DNA of 64,000 nt from Plantactinospora soyae. GTDB lineage: Bacteria; Actinomycetota; Actinomycetes; Mycobacteriales; Micromonosporaceae. A model generated the notes under the pieces. That model worked only from the letters and a program-made list of their open reading frames with translations, had not been told where the DNA came from and did not search any database. A program made the translations under genes and the position numbers. Positions 17,106 to 26,684 of the stretch are shown in pieces; the stretch's first letter is position 1, and each line of letters starts with the position of its first letter. The stretch is from NCBI RefSeq assembly GCF_014874095.1, contig NZ_JADBEB010000001.1:1922001-1986000 (forward strand), read 5' to 3'.

Positions 17106-18080
17106 ATGACCGGTGCGTTGGGTTCCGACGCCGCCGGCCAGACCAGCTCGCCGTCCGCCCATCCGTGGCCGTCGACCGAGCCGGTCCGGCCGGCAGGTCA
17201 GGCCGTCGACCATCTGGACGACGGTGACCCGCCCGGCCGGCCCGAGACGTACCCGCCGCACGCCCATCCCGCACGCGAGCTGCCCACCCAGCCGGCGCAC
17301 GACCTTCCGGTCCAGCCGGACGGCTCAGAGCCTCCGGCCGGCACGGTGTACCCGGATGACGCGGGACGCAGCGACGTCGAACTGCTCCAGGCTCACGTGG
17401 CCGGCGACCGGGACGCGTTCGCGGTGCTGTTCCACCGGCACCGGGACCGGCTCTGGGCGGTCGCACTGCGCACCGTCGCCGATCGGGAGGAGGCGGCGGA
17501 CGCCCTCCAGGACGCGCTGCTCTCCGCACACCGGGCGGCGGCCCGCTTCCGTGGCGAGGCCGCCGTCACCACCTGGCTGCACCGGATCGTCGTCAACGCC
17601 TGCCTGGACCGGATCCGACGACGCCAGGCCCATCCGACCGTGCCGCTGCCCGACAGCACCCGGCCGACCGGTACCAGCCGCTGGGCCGGCGGCGTGGAAC
17701 CGGCCGCGCCGGCCACCGATCACGACACCACGCTCGTCGTACGGCAGGCGCTCGCGGAACTGCCGATGGAGCAGCGGGCCGCCCTCGTCCTGGTCGACCT
17801 ACAGGGCTATCCGGTCGCCGAGGTCGCCGAAATCCTCGGCGTCGCCGAGGGCACCGTGAAGAGCCGCTGTGCGCGCGGCCGGGCCCGGCTCGCCGTACTC
17901 CTCGGTCATCTGCGGTCCGGAGGTGACCCTGAGCCCGACGCCGGGGTGCCGTCGGTCACCAGCGGGAACCTCGGACCCGGCAACCGCGTCCGATCGGGGC
18001 CGAGCCGGCTCGGGGCGGACCGGCGGCAGGCGCAGGACCGGAGCCAGCGCCAGCGCGACCAGGACCAGGAGGAATCGTGA
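17106..18080 (+). CDS. sigM: ECF sigma factor SigM
   Basis: 324 residues. A Pro/His-rich extension of about 90 residues precedes sigma region 2 (about 95-165; DRDAFAVLFHRHRDRLWAVAL, REEAADALQDALLSAH, TWLHRIVVNACLDRIRRR), then a linker and region 4 (about 215-270; LPMEQRAALVLVDLQGYPVAEVAEILGVAEG split over the HTH). SigM sits between the murJ module and trxB in Actinobacteria and controls envelope-stress and differentiation genes. The tail after region 4 is a basic Arg/Gln-rich stretch. Its stop overlaps the next start (GTGA, 4 bp), which couples it to the membrane anti-sigma factor. Confidence 0.9.
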   Translation: MTGALGSDAAGQTSSPSAHPWPSTEPVRPAGQAVDHLDDGDPPGRPETYPPHAHPARELPTQPAHDLPVQPDGSEPPAGTVYPDDAGRSDVELLQAHVAGDRDAFAVLFHRHRDRLWAVALRTVADREEAADALQDALLSAHRAAARFRGEAAVTTWLHRIVVNACLDRIRRRQAHPTVPLPDSTRPTGTSRWAGGVEPAAPATDHDTTLVVRQALAELPMEQRAALVLVDLQGYPVAEVAEILGVAEGTVKSRCARGRARLAVLLGHLRSGGDPEPDAGVPSVTSGNLGPGNRVRSGPSRLGADRRQAQDRSQRQRDQDQEES

Positions 18081-19162
18081 CCGGGGGCCCGTTCAGGGAG
18101 GTCGATCCCGACCTGCTGGCCGACTATGTCGGCGGCGCGCTGGACGGCACCCCGGAGGAGGCTGAACTCGCCTGGCTGATCGACGAGGACCCCATCTGGG
18201 CGGAGGCGTACGCCAGCCTGAGCGCCGGCATCGACGCGGTACGACTCGACCTGGGCGCCTGGGCCACTGAGCCGATCTCGATGCCGTCCGCGGTGACCGA
18301 GCGGCTCGCCGCCGTGATCACCCGGGCATCGCTGCCTACCGAAACCAGGCCAGCCGCGCCCGAAACCGGATCAGCCGCGCCCGACACCTCGGCCGGGCCG
18401 ACCGATGCCCCGGACGAGGACGACGCCGATCCGGACGATTCGGTACCCGTCGTCCGCCGGCCCCGGCGCTCCGGCGTACCGGTTCAGGCTGGTGGCGCCG
18501 CTCCGCACGGTTCCCGGGGACCCGGCCGGCAGCGGCGGTGGATGCGACGGATCGCCGGTCCGATCCTGGTCGCCACCGTCGTGGCCGGCTTCGCCGGGTT
18601 CGCGGTCAGTCGTCTCCTCCTCGACAGCGGCGCCCAGGACGGCGCCACGAGTACGGCGCTGAGTTCGGCGGACAACGGAGCCGAGCAACCCGCCCCGGCG
18701 CTGGGCTCGGGCCCGCCCCGGGCGGTAACCGAACCGTCCGCCGAACGGGTGCTGACCACCGGAACCGACTACAACCCCACCTCGCTCCCCGACACCGCCT
18801 CCGCGTTGACCAAGCGGGTCACCTCGAACGAGCGGGCCGGCGCGACCACACCGGTCACCGAAGCGCCGGGAACGATGATTGACGGCGGACCGACCTCCGC
18901 CACGCCGTCGCGGAGCGTCTCCGGGCTGGAGCGGTTGACGGACCGGACCGTCCTCGCCGCCTGCCTGGACGCGATCGCGGCGAGACACGCACAGGGACCG
19001 ATCGCGGTCGAGTTCGTGGACTACGCCACGTTCCAGGGCACGGCCGCCCTGGTCGTCGTCTTCACCGACCGGTCCGGGGCCCGCTATACCTGGGCCACCG
19101 GGCCGAACTGTGGAACGTCGGCCTCTGGCGCGGACGTCACATATCAGACCCGGGTAGGCTGA
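18077..19162 (+). CDS. Membrane anti-sigma factor of SigM (RsmA-like)
   Basis: 361 residues with an N-terminal cytoplasmic domain of about 85 residues containing DLLADYVGGALDGTPEE (typical of anti-sigma N-termini), an acidic/Pro linker, one transmembrane helix at about 158-178, and an exterior domain. The exterior half has two Cys (LAACLDAIA and GPNCGTS) in a small fold at the end. No zinc HxxxCxxC motif is seen. Position and overlap with sigM support the role of membrane-bound SigM inhibitor; the sequence match is weak beyond the N-terminal motif. Confidence 0.78.
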   Translation: MTGGPFREVDPDLLADYVGGALDGTPEEAELAWLIDEDPIWAEAYASLSAGIDAVRLDLGAWATEPISMPSAVTERLAAVITRASLPTETRPAAPETGSAAPDTSAGPTDAPDEDDADPDDSVPVVRRPRRSGVPVQAGGAAPHGSRGPGRQRRWMRRIAGPILVATVVAGFAGFAVSRLLLDSGAQDGATSTALSSADNGAEQPAPALGSGPPRAVTEPSAERVLTTGTDYNPTSLPDTASALTKRVTSNERAGATTPVTEAPGTMIDGGPTSATPSRSVSGLERLTDRTVLAACLDAIAARHAQGPIAVEFVDYATFQGTAALVVVFTDRSGARYTWATGPNCGTSASGADVTYQTRVG

Positions 19163-19345
19163 AACAACGCCTCATCGGCCGTTTCGTCGACGCAGTGACA
19201 TGACCCACCGGATGACCGGCTCGGGAATCCCCGGTTAATACGATGACGTTCAGGCTTGCAGGTGCCGGTGCAGTTCAGGGCCGGCGCTCGGACAGCCGTC
19301 GGCGCCAGGCGCCGGTGGCGCAGAGACATACATCGGGAGACGGCA

Positions 19346-20302
19346 GTGGACGAGGTCCGCAACCTGATCATCATCGGCTCTGGGCCGGCCGGCTACACGG
19401 CTGCGGTCTACGCCGCGCGCGCCAACTTGAAACCGCTGGTCATCGAGGGTGTGCAGTCGGGCGGTGCCCTGATGACCACCACCGAGGTGGAGAACTTCCC
19501 CGGCTTCGCGGACGGCATCATGGGCCCGGAGCTGATGGACTCGATGCGCAAGCAGGCCGAGCGGTTCGGCGCCGAGTTCCTCACCGACGACGTCACCCGG
19601 GTCGAACTTGTCGACACGGGCGTTCCCGGTTCCGGGGCGGTGAGCACGGCGTACGTCGGCGAGACGGCGTACCGGGCGAAGGCGATCATCCTGACCACCG
19701 GCTCCGCGTGGCGCCCGCTGGGTGTGCGGGGTGAGCAGGAGTACCTCGGACACGGTGTCTCCTCCTGTGCGACGTGTGACGGGTTCTTCTTCCGTGGCCA
19801 GGAGATCGTGGTCGTCGGCGGCGGCGACTCGGCGATGGAGGAGGCGACGTTCCTCACCAAGTTCGCCAGCAAGGTGACGATCATCCACCGCCGTGACGAG
19901 TTCCGGGCCAGCAAGATCATGGCCGACCGCGCCCTGGCCAACGACAAGATCCGGGTCGAGTGGAACAGCGTGGTCGAAGAGGTGCTCGGCGACGACGGCA
20001 AGGTCTCCGGAGTCCGGCTGCGCAACGCGCACACCGGCGAGGCCAAGACGCTGGACGTCAGCGGGGTGTTCGTGGCGATCGGTCACGACCCGCGCAGCGA
20101 GCTCTTCCGGGACCAGGTGGAGCTGGACGCGGAGGGCTACGTGCAGGTCCAGGCCCCGACCACCCGGACGAACATCCCGGGCGTCTTCGCGGCCGGTGAC
20201 CTCGTCGACCACACCTACCGCCAGGCGATCACCGCAGCGGGTACCGGATGCGCCGCCGCGCTCGACGCGGAGCGGTTCCTCTCGACGTTGGAAGAAGACT
20301 GA
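19346..20302 (+). CDS. trxB: Thioredoxin reductase (NADPH)
   Basis: 318 residues, FAD-dependent. [19 protein letters not shown] is the FAD GxGxxG start, [11 protein letters not shown] carries the redox Cys pair (CATC), [13 protein letters not shown] is the NADPH-binding fold, and [12 protein letters not shown] is the second FAD motif. It reduces thioredoxin, encoded 36 bp downstream, in the cytoplasm. GTG at 19346 follows GGGAGA. Residues 86-93 include a short acidic-poor insert ([12 protein letters not shown]) common in Micromonosporaceae-type enzymes. Confidence 0.97.
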   Translation: MDEVRNLIIIGSGPAGYTAAVYAARANLKPLVIEGVQSGGALMTTTEVENFPGFADGIMGPELMDSMRKQAERFGAEFLTDDVTRVELVDTGVPGSGAVSTAYVGETAYRAKAIILTTGSAWRPLGVRGEQEYLGHGVSSCATCDGFFFRGQEIVVVGGGDSAMEEATFLTKFASKVTIIHRRDEFRASKIMADRALANDKIRVEWNSVVEEVLGDDGKVSGVRLRNAHTGEAKTLDVSGVFVAIGHDPRSELFRDQVELDAEGYVQVQAPTTRTNIPGVFAAGDLVDHTYRQAITAAGTGCAAALDAERFLSTLEED

Positions 20303-20338
20303 ACTCACCGCAGGAAGCAACACCCCGAGGAGGGTCTA

Positions 20339-20662
20339 GTGGGAGCAACAAGCGCCGTCACCGACGCCAACTTCGCCAGTGACGTGCTGCAGTCCGACAC
20401 GCCGGTACTGGTGGACTTCTGGGCCGAGTGGTGCGGACCGTGCCGCAAGGTCGACATGATGCTGGAGGAGATCGCCAGCGAACTGGGGGACAAGGTCCGG
20501 ATCGTCAAGCTCAACATTGACGAGAACCCGGAGACCGCCCGGGCCTACCGGGTGCTCTCCGTACCGACCCTCACGATGTTCAAGGGTGGCGAGCCGGTCC
20601 AGTCCGTCGCCGGCGCCCGCCCCAAGGGCGACCTGATCAAGCTCATCGAAACGGCGATGTAA
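20339..20662 (+). CDS. trxA: Thioredoxin
   Basis: 107 residues, normal length. WAEWCGPCRKV holds the active WCGPC, and the cis-Pro segment is SVPTLTMF. It reduces protein disulfides, for example in ribonucleotide reductase and PAPS reductase. GTG start after GAGGAGG. It forms an operon with trxB and ends at a strong hairpin. Confidence 0.98.
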   Translation: MGATSAVTDANFASDVLQSDTPVLVDFWAEWCGPCRKVDMMLEEIASELGDKVRIVKLNIDENPETARAYRVLSVPTLTMFKGGEPVQSVAGARPKGDLIKLIETAM

Positions 20663-20686
20663 GGCCGCTCAGCCCGGCTCTCGTTC

Positions 20687-20719
20687 CGCGCCCGCATCCG
20701 GATCCCGGATGCGGGCGCG
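20687..20719 (+). terminator. Terminator of the trxB-trxA operon
   Basis: Perfect 15-bp arms (20687-20701 and 20705-20719), 3-nt loop, followed by ttcgtttcc. It lies 24 bases after the trxA stop. Confidence 0.88.
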
Positions 20720-21082
20720 TTCGTTTCCAGGGCCGGGACCGCACCGGGCCGGGACACCCCTTCCGGTACGTCCGGCGCACCCAGCCGCGCCATGGCACGT
20801 CCGGCGCCCAGCCGCCTTCCGGTACGCATTTCCGCAGCTCGGCGGTGGTGTAGTCGGCATCGCGTACCGTCAACGACGGGCGCTGACCAGGGCGCCACGG
20901 TACGCTCCGGAAGCGTTCTTTCGCCCGAGGGTGACCGGCAGCGTGGGTCGGACCCCTTGGCGATCGGTCCGCCGATCTCGGCGGAGGGAACGCCAGCCGT
21001 CCACCGGACCGGTCGGCAGGATCGGCCCGGCACTGCCCCGTAGGCGGGCAACCAGCCACCGGCACGCAGAGGGAGGTCGTCT
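20720..21082. other. Intergenic region before cwlM
   Basis: About 360 bp without a credible gene. It holds short direct repeats (ccttccggtacg at about 20758 and 20815; acgtccggcgc twice between) and presumably the cwlM promoter; no clear -10/-35 pair was found. Confidence 0.5.
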
Positions 21083-22249
21083 GTGCGTCCAATCCGACGT
21101 GGTGATCGCGGACCCGCGGTGACCGAGATCCGTGCCGTCCTGGTCGGTCTGAGCCTGCTCCCCGCCGGTGGCCCGCCCGGGGCCGACGAGTTCGAGGCGG
21201 AGACCGAACGCGCGGTCCGGACCTTCCAGCAGGACCGTGGCCTGAGCGTCGACGGACAGGTCGGCCCGGAGACCTGGCGGGCCCTGGACGCGGCCCGCTG
21301 GCGGCTCGGTGCGCGCACGCTCTACCAGGCGATTCCCGATCCACTCATCGGCGAGGACGTCCGGACGCTCCAGGAACGCCTGCTGGAGATGGGGTACGAC
21401 GTCGGGCGCGCGGACGGCGTGTACGGCGCCCGTACGTCCCGTGCGGTCGCCCAGTTCCAACGCGAGGTCGGCCTGGGACCGGACGGCGCCTGTGGACCGC
21501 AGACCATGAACGCGCTGCGGCGGCTGGGCCGGAAGGTGGTCGGTGGCCGCCCGCAGTGGCTACGTGAGTCCGACGCGTTCCGGCAGTCCGGCCCGAACCT
21601 GGTCGGCAAGGTCATCGTGATCGACCCGGGACACGATCCCTTCGATCCGGGATTCGTCGTCCAGGAGGGTCCGCTGCGCTGGACCGAGGCGGATCTCGCC
21701 TACGACCTCGCCGCCCGGCTGGAGGGCCGGCTCGCCGCCGCCGGCATGCGGGTCCACCTCACCCGGGGTCCCGCGCCGGCCGCGCCGCTGACCGACCTGA
21801 CCCGTGCCGACCTGGCGAACGAACTCGGCGGTGACCTGCTGATCTCGCTGCACATCGACGGGCACGCCAACCCGGAGGCGGACGGGGTCGCGACCTACCA
21901 CTACGGCACCTCCAACGGCGTGACCTCGACCGTCGGGGAGCGGCTCGCCGGCCTGGTCCAGCGGGAGATCGTGGCCCGGACCGGCCTGCGCGACTGCCAC
22001 ACCCACGCGAAGACCTGGGAGCTGCTCCGGCTGACCCGGATGCCGGCCGTACGGGTCGACGTCGGCTACCTCACCTCGCCCGGCGACCTGGCCAAGCTGA
22101 CCGATCCCCGCTTCCGGGACGGGGCCGTGGACGCCATCGTCGCGGCGGTACAGCGGATGTACTTCCCGGTCGAGGAGGACGTGCCGACCGGCTCGATCGA
22201 CGTCAGCGAACTGCGTGCGGTGGTCGCCGCGGGAGCCGCGCTCGACTGA
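21083..22249 (+). CDS. cwlM: CwlM-like peptidoglycan-synthesis regulator (amidase_3 fold)
   Basis: 388 residues with no signal peptide, so cytoplasmic. Two peptidoglycan-binding repeats come first (about 5-70 and 85-150; TFQQDRGLSVDGQVGPETW and QFQREVGLGPDGACGPQT), then an N-acetylmuramoyl-L-alanine amidase_3 domain from about 175: VIDPGHDP (first zinc His), WTEADLAYDLA (Glu), LISLHIDGHAN (second His). The usual last catalytic Glu (V-E-x-G) is Asp here (VRVDVGYL). In mycobacteria CwlM is not a wall hydrolase but activates MurA and binds MurJ and FhaA; the position near murJ and trxA agrees. GTG at 21083 follows GGGAGG. Confidence 0.85.
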   Translation: MRPIRRGDRGPAVTEIRAVLVGLSLLPAGGPPGADEFEAETERAVRTFQQDRGLSVDGQVGPETWRALDAARWRLGARTLYQAIPDPLIGEDVRTLQERLLEMGYDVGRADGVYGARTSRAVAQFQREVGLGPDGACGPQTMNALRRLGRKVVGGRPQWLRESDAFRQSGPNLVGKVIVIDPGHDPFDPGFVVQEGPLRWTEADLAYDLAARLEGRLAAAGMRVHLTRGPAPAAPLTDLTRADLANELGGDLLISLHIDGHANPEADGVATYHYGTSNGVTSTVGERLAGLVQREIVARTGLRDCHTHAKTWELLRLTRMPAVRVDVGYLTSPGDLAKLTDPRFRDGAVDAIVAAVQRMYFPVEEDVPTGSIDVSELRAVVAAGAALD

Positions 22250-22281
22250 TCCGGTACCCGTCGTCCTCCGTCCGCGTCCGG

Positions 22282-22941
22282 TCAGCCGGCGGCCGAGCGG
22301 GTGGCCGGTCGTACGGGGCGGAGCAGGCCCTCGGGGCTCATCGAGCCGAGCAGCTTCTCCAGCGCGTACTCGACGTCGGACTTCCAGGAGAGTGCCGTCC
22401 GCAGTTCCAGGCGCAGCCGGGGAAAGCGCGGATGTGGACGTACCGTCTTGAACCCGACGGAGAGGAAGTAGTCGGCCGGAGCGACGCATCCGCCGGCACC
22501 CTCACCGGCGTCGCCGAACTTCGCGTCGCCGAAGGCCTCGATCGCCTTGATCCCCCGCTTCGTCAGGTCCCGCGCGACGCCCTGGACGAGCATCCGGCCC
22601 AGTCCGCCACCCGCGAAGGCGGTCACGATGTGGGCCGTGGTCAGCAGCGCGGCGTCGGCGGAGACCGGTGAGGTCGGGAACGCCATCGACCGGGGAACGT
22701 AGGCCGGTGGGGCATACATCACGAATCCGGCGGGCATACCGTCGACGTATGCCAACTTTCCGCAGGAACCCCACTCCAGCAGGGTCTGCGAGACCCAGGC
22801 CTCCTTCTCCAGACCCGGATCACCCGCCTCGCGGGCTCGCTCGGCCGCCACCGGGTCCAGCTCCCAGTAGACGCACTGGCGACAGGGCCGGGGCAGGTCT
22901 TCAAGTGTGTCGAGGGTCAGACTGACCAGACGTCGCGACAT
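22282..22941 (-). CDS. GNAT-family N-acetyltransferase
   Basis: 219 residues of the GNAT acetyl-CoA fold. The core is VSADAALLTTAHIVTAFAG then GGLGRMLVQGVARDL, the Q/R-x-x-G-x-G/A-like acetyl-CoA loop. The N-terminal segment has a Cys pair (PRPCRQCVYWEL), also seen in the actinobacterial proteins found next to the parAB/trxA block. Substrate unknown. ATG at 22941 is preceded by GGGGA. It is convergent with cwlM. Confidence 0.8.
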   Translation of the reverse strand: MSRRLVSLTLDTLEDLPRPCRQCVYWELDPVAAERAREAGDPGLEKEAWVSQTLLEWGSCGKLAYVDGMPAGFVMYAPPAYVPRSMAFPTSPVSADAALLTTAHIVTAFAGGGLGRMLVQGVARDLTKRGIKAIEAFGDAKFGDAGEGAGGCVAPADYFLSVGFKTVRPHPRFPRLRLELRTALSWKSDVEYALEKLLGSMSPEGLLRPVRPATRSAAG

Positions 22942-23361
22942 CGGCGCATCCCCAAAAGTCCTACTCGGGGGCCCAAAGGCCGCAAATATCGCCATCTCCG
23001 GTCCCTACCCCCAACGAGCGATCGTACGCCGGAACGCTCCGACTCGGGAGAGGATCGGGGCAGTGATGCCCGGACCGCCCGGTCAGGTACCGCGAAGGGC
23101 AGCTCAACCGGTCCGACATGTGGACCAGCCGCTGGGGCGAGGGCCAGATCCGGCCGATCGGATTAGGATCGACCGACGAGCGCCGACCGGCGGAGCTGCC
23201 GGCCGACCCACCCGAACCGTCCCCGGCCCACCGGGGCTCCGGAAGACGGACACGTGGCGGGCGCGGCGATCGAGGTGCCGACGGCGCACTGTTGGGGATG
23301 CGTTCGGTGACCGACCCGGCCATCATGAGCCACGATGGGGCGAACGCGGCGAGGAGATGTC
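22942..23361. other. Divergent control region between GNAT and aminotransferase genes
   Basis: About 420 bp. No gene with convincing composition or similarity is seen on either strand; no clear hairpin or boxed motif stands out. It should contain two divergent promoters. Confidence 0.5.
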
Positions 23362-24678
23362 ATGACCGGCACGACGCTCGACGACTACACGGATCGCTAT
23401 GCCCGGCGGGTACGCGGGATGACAGCGTCGGAGATCCGCGCGCTGTTCGCCGTGGCCAGCCGGCCCGAGGTCGTCTCGCTCGCCGGAGGTGCACCCTACA
23501 TCGCCGCACTGCCGCTCGACGCGGTCGGCGAGATGCTCAACAAGCTCGCCGCCGAGCAGGGGACCACGACCCTCCAGTACGGCATCGGTCAGGGCACGCT
23601 GGAGCTGCGTGAACGGATCTGCGAGGTGATGGCGCTCTCCGGCATCGACGTCGGCTGCGGCGCCTCCCCGGAGGACGTGGTGGTCACCGTCGGCGGCCAG
23701 CAGGCGCTGGACCTGATCGCCCGGCTGTTCCTCGATCCCGGCGACGTCGTCCTGGCCGAGGGACCGACCTACGTGGGCGCGCTCGGCGTCTTCCAGAGTG
23801 CGCAGGCGCAGGTGGTGCACGTACCGATGGACGCCGACGGCCTGATCCCCGAGGCGCTGGAGCTGGCCATCGCCGACGTCGCCCGGTCGGGTCGACGGGC
23901 CAAGTTCCTCTACACCATCCCGACCTTCCAGAACCCGGCCGGCGTGACGCTGAGCGAGGAGCGGCGGGAACGGGTACTCGACATCTGCGAACGTGCCGGC
24001 CTGCTGGTGGTCGAGGACGACCCGTACGGCCAGCTCGGGTTCGACTGCGAGGCGCCGGCACCGCTGCGGGCGCGTCGCCGGGACGGCGTCTTCTATCTCA
24101 GCACCTTCTCCAAGACCTTCGCCCCAGGGCTACGGGTGGGTTGGATCCTGGCCCCGCACGCCGTACGGGACAAGCTGGTCATCGCCAGCGAGGCGCAGAT
24201 CCTCTGCCCCAGTGCCTTCGCCCAGGCCGCCGTCACCACGTACCTCTCCACGATGCCCTGGCGCCAGCAGCTCAAGATCTACCGCGAGGTCTACCGGGAA
24301 CGCCGCGACGCGCTGCTCGACGCGCTCGCGGACTACATGCCGGCCGGCACCAGCTGGACGGAGCCGGGCGGTGGCCTCTTCGTCTGGACGACGCTGCCGG
24401 AGGGCCTCGACGCCAAGGCCATGATGCCGCGGGCCATCGCGGCCCGGGTCGCCTACGTGCCCGGAACCGGCTTCTACGCCGACGGCACCGGCGCCGGGCA
24501 CATGCGGCTCAACTTCTCCTTCCCCCCGCCGGAGCGGATCCGCGAGGGTGTCCGCCGGTTGGCGACCGTGATGGAGCAGGAGACCGCCATGCGCGAGGTG
24601 TTCGGCACGGTGGTCGGACCGGCCCGGGGCCGTCGGGGGCAGGCCGGCTCGGACGTGCCGGGTCCCGACTTGGCATGA
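23362..24678 (+). CDS. PLP-dependent aminotransferase, 2-aminoadipate/LysN-like (fold type I)
   Basis: 438 residues. LAGGAPY and LQYGIGQGTLELRERI are the substrate-side start of class I/MocR-type aminotransferases; GGQQALDLIARLF, PTFQNPAGVTLSEERR and VEDDPYGQL bind PLP; STFSKTFAPGLRVGW carries the Schiff-base Lys. It is stand-alone, with no GntR domain. Members transfer amino groups between amino and keto acids (aminoadipate, aromatic or branched). The exact substrate is unknown. ATG at 23362 follows GAGGAGATG. It overlaps the next gene by 4 bp (ATGA), so the ligase and aminotransferase act as one unit. Confidence 0.9.
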   Translation: MTGTTLDDYTDRYARRVRGMTASEIRALFAVASRPEVVSLAGGAPYIAALPLDAVGEMLNKLAAEQGTTTLQYGIGQGTLELRERICEVMALSGIDVGCGASPEDVVVTVGGQQALDLIARLFLDPGDVVLAEGPTYVGALGVFQSAQAQVVHVPMDADGLIPEALELAIADVARSGRRAKFLYTIPTFQNPAGVTLSEERRERVLDICERAGLLVVEDDPYGQLGFDCEAPAPLRARRRDGVFYLSTFSKTFAPGLRVGWILAPHAVRDKLVIASEAQILCPSAFAQAAVTTYLSTMPWRQQLKIYREVYRERRDALLDALADYMPAGTSWTEPGGGLFVWTTLPEGLDAKAMMPRAIAARVAYVPGTGFYADGTGAGHMRLNFSFPPPERIREGVRRLATVMEQETAMREVFGTVVGPARGRRGQAGSDVPGPDLA

Positions 24679-25718
24679 TCTCCGGCATGGGTACGAACTC
24701 CCCCGCCGAACCTTCCCGTTCCGCCGACTGGCCCCTCCCGCTGCCTCGGGAGGCAACCGCCGATCTACGGGTACTCGTGCTCGCCGGCGGGCTGTCGTAC
24801 GAGCGGGACGTGTCGTTGAAGTCCGGTCGCCGGGTACTCGACGCGCTCCGTTCAGCGGGGGTGGAGGCCGATCTCCGGGACGCCGACGTCGCCCTCCTTC
24901 CGCTCCTACGGGACGATCCGCCGGACGCGGTCGTGGTCGCACTGCACGGGGCGACCGGCGAGGACGGCTCGCTCCGAGGCGTACTCGACCTCTGCGACGT
25001 GCCGTACGTCGGTTGCGACGCCCGCTCGTCCAGGCTGGCCTGGGACAAGCCGTCGGCGAAGGCGGTGCTTCGGGAGGCGGGCATCCCGACACCGGACTGG
25101 GTGGCTCTGCCGCACGACCGGTTCTCCGAGCTCGGGGCGGTGGCCGTACTGGACCGGATCGTCGAGCGGCTCGGGCTGCCACTGATGATCAAGCCGACCC
25201 AGGGCGGCTCGGGCCTCGGTGCCGCGGTCGTCCGGGACCCGGCCGCGCTACCGGCGGCGATGGTCGGCTGCTTCGCCTACGACAGCACCGCCCTCGTCGA
25301 GCGCTACGTTCCCGGCATGGACGTGGCGGTCTCCGTGGTGGACCTGGGCAACGGCCCGCAGGCGCTGCCCGCCGTCGAGATCGTCCCCCGCAACGGCGTG
25401 TACGACTACGCCGCCCGGTACACCGCCGGCCTGACCACCTGGCACGCCCCGGCGCGGCTGTCGGCCGTCGCGGCGGCCAGGGTCGCGGAAACCGCTCTCG
25501 CGGCCCACGCCGCGCTCGGGCTCCGGGACCTGTCCCGGGTGGACCTGATCGTCGACGAGGACAACCGCCCGCACGTGCTGGAAGTGAACGTCTCACCCGG
25601 GATGACGGAGACCTCGCTGATGCCGCTCGCCGTCGCGGCCGCCGGACTCGACTTCGGCGAGCTGTTGCGTACCCTCGTGGTCCGCGCCTCCCAGCGCCGG
25701 AGCCTCGGCCAATCCTGA
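24675..25718 (+). CDS. D-alanine--D-alanine ligase-like ATP-grasp enzyme
   Basis: 347 residues of the ATP-grasp fold. LVLAGGLSYERDVSLKSG is the Ddl N-terminal signature, ALHGATGEDGSLRGVLDLCDVPYVG-type spacing is present, IKPTQGGSGLGAAVV is the ATP lid, and VLEVNVSPGMTETSL carries the metal and second substrate residues (N-V-S-P-G-M-T-E, close to the Ddl NTLPGLT). This block is Ddl-like rather than the true housekeeping Ddl, which is normally elsewhere with murF; it may make a dipeptide or D-Ala-D-X. ATG at 24675 overlaps the aminotransferase stop; ATG 24687 is an alternative. Confidence 0.82.
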   Translation: MISGMGTNSPAEPSRSADWPLPLPREATADLRVLVLAGGLSYERDVSLKSGRRVLDALRSAGVEADLRDADVALLPLLRDDPPDAVVVALHGATGEDGSLRGVLDLCDVPYVGCDARSSRLAWDKPSAKAVLREAGIPTPDWVALPHDRFSELGAVAVLDRIVERLGLPLMIKPTQGGSGLGAAVVRDPAALPAAMVGCFAYDSTALVERYVPGMDVAVSVVDLGNGPQALPAVEIVPRNGVYDYAARYTAGLTTWHAPARLSAVAAARVAETALAAHAALGLRDLSRVDLIVDEDNRPHVLEVNVSPGMTETSLMPLAVAAAGLDFGELLRTLVVRASQRRSLGQS

Positions 25719-25811
25719 CGGCAGTCGCCCTCGGCCCCCCGCGACCGCACAGCCCCGCCCCGCCCTGCCGCCCCTCGCCCCGCTGACGCCCTTCCGGTAC
25801 GCCGGGGTCGT

Positions 25812-26684
25812 CTAGTACGCCCTGGTCGCCGGATCACCGGAGGATTGGCGCTCAGGGGCGGGCCGGAGGGGTTGCGCCGGCACCTCTGCCGTCTTCGCCT
25901 CCGCTGCCGCTGCCGCCTCCGCTGCCGCTGCCCCCTTCGTGGTCTCTGCCGCCACCGGTCCATCCGGTGCATCCGATGCCGGTACCGCCGATGGCGCGGC
26001 AGGCGTCACCGACGACCTCTCGGCCGCCAGCGCGGCCTCACGTCCCGAAGCCGCCTGCTGCGTCAGGTTCGACGGCGCCTGCCACTGGATGCGGGGTGGC
26101 TCGGCCAGGGGACGTCCACCGAACTCGGCGAGCCAGGCGGCCACCATCGCCAGGTTCTCCCGCCACTGCGACTCGGGAATCGCCGGCAGGATGTCGTCCC
26201 AGAGGGACAGGAACGTGCCGCGCAACTGGAGTCGGCCGTACGGCCGGGCGAGGAACCACAGATGCAGGTGCTCCGCGCCGTCACCCCAGCGGTTGACGTG
26301 CACCCGGGCCACCCCGTCGAGTGAACGGACCGCGCGTTCCAGCCGTACCGTCATCACGCCGAGTTCGGCGGCGAGCAGGTTGGGCAGGTCGCCCAGGTCC
26401 AGATGAGAGCGGGATTCGAGGATCAGCACCATCGGCAGGCCGGTGGGCCGGTCCATGGCACGCACCCGCCAACGCTCACTGACCCAGATGTACGCATCGT
26501 CGGGCGCGTTGCAGGAATGACACTCACCGGAGCCTTCGCCCTTGCGCGGGGGTTCGACCGCGACCGGCTCGTCGAGTTGCTTGACCCGGAAGTCGCCTTC
26601 GAAGGGAAAGGAGGGCCACCTGGTGAAGTCCGGTACGGCAGGAGGGGTGTGGGACACGAGGCTGACCCTAACCGAGTTTGACAC
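25812..26684 (-). CDS. HIT-like hypothetical protein with Ala/Pro-rich tail
   Basis: 290 residues. Residues about 40-210 resemble an actinobacterial HIT-like (histidine triad) fold, with GAEHLHLWFLARP giving an H-x-H run at the expected place. Two Cys (GECHSCNAPD) near residue 45 could bind metal. Residues about 215-290 are Ala/Glu/Pro repeats (AAAEAAAAAEAK). Function not assigned. GTG at 26684 is used; a GTG nine codons later (VSHTPP) is possible. It lies downstream of parB across a 1.2-kb non-coding stretch with two parS sites. Confidence 0.65.
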   Translation of the reverse strand: MSNSVRVSLVSHTPPAVPDFTRWPSFPFEGDFRVKQLDEPVAVEPPRKGEGSGECHSCNAPDDAYIWVSERWRVRAMDRPTGLPMVLILESRSHLDLGDLPNLLAAELGVMTVRLERAVRSLDGVARVHVNRWGDGAEHLHLWFLARPYGRLQLRGTFLSLWDDILPAIPESQWRENLAMVAAWLAEFGGRPLAEPPRIQWQAPSNLTQQAASGREAALAAERSSVTPAAPSAVPASDAPDGPVAAETTKGAAAAEAAAAAEAKTAEVPAQPLRPAPERQSSGDPATRAY

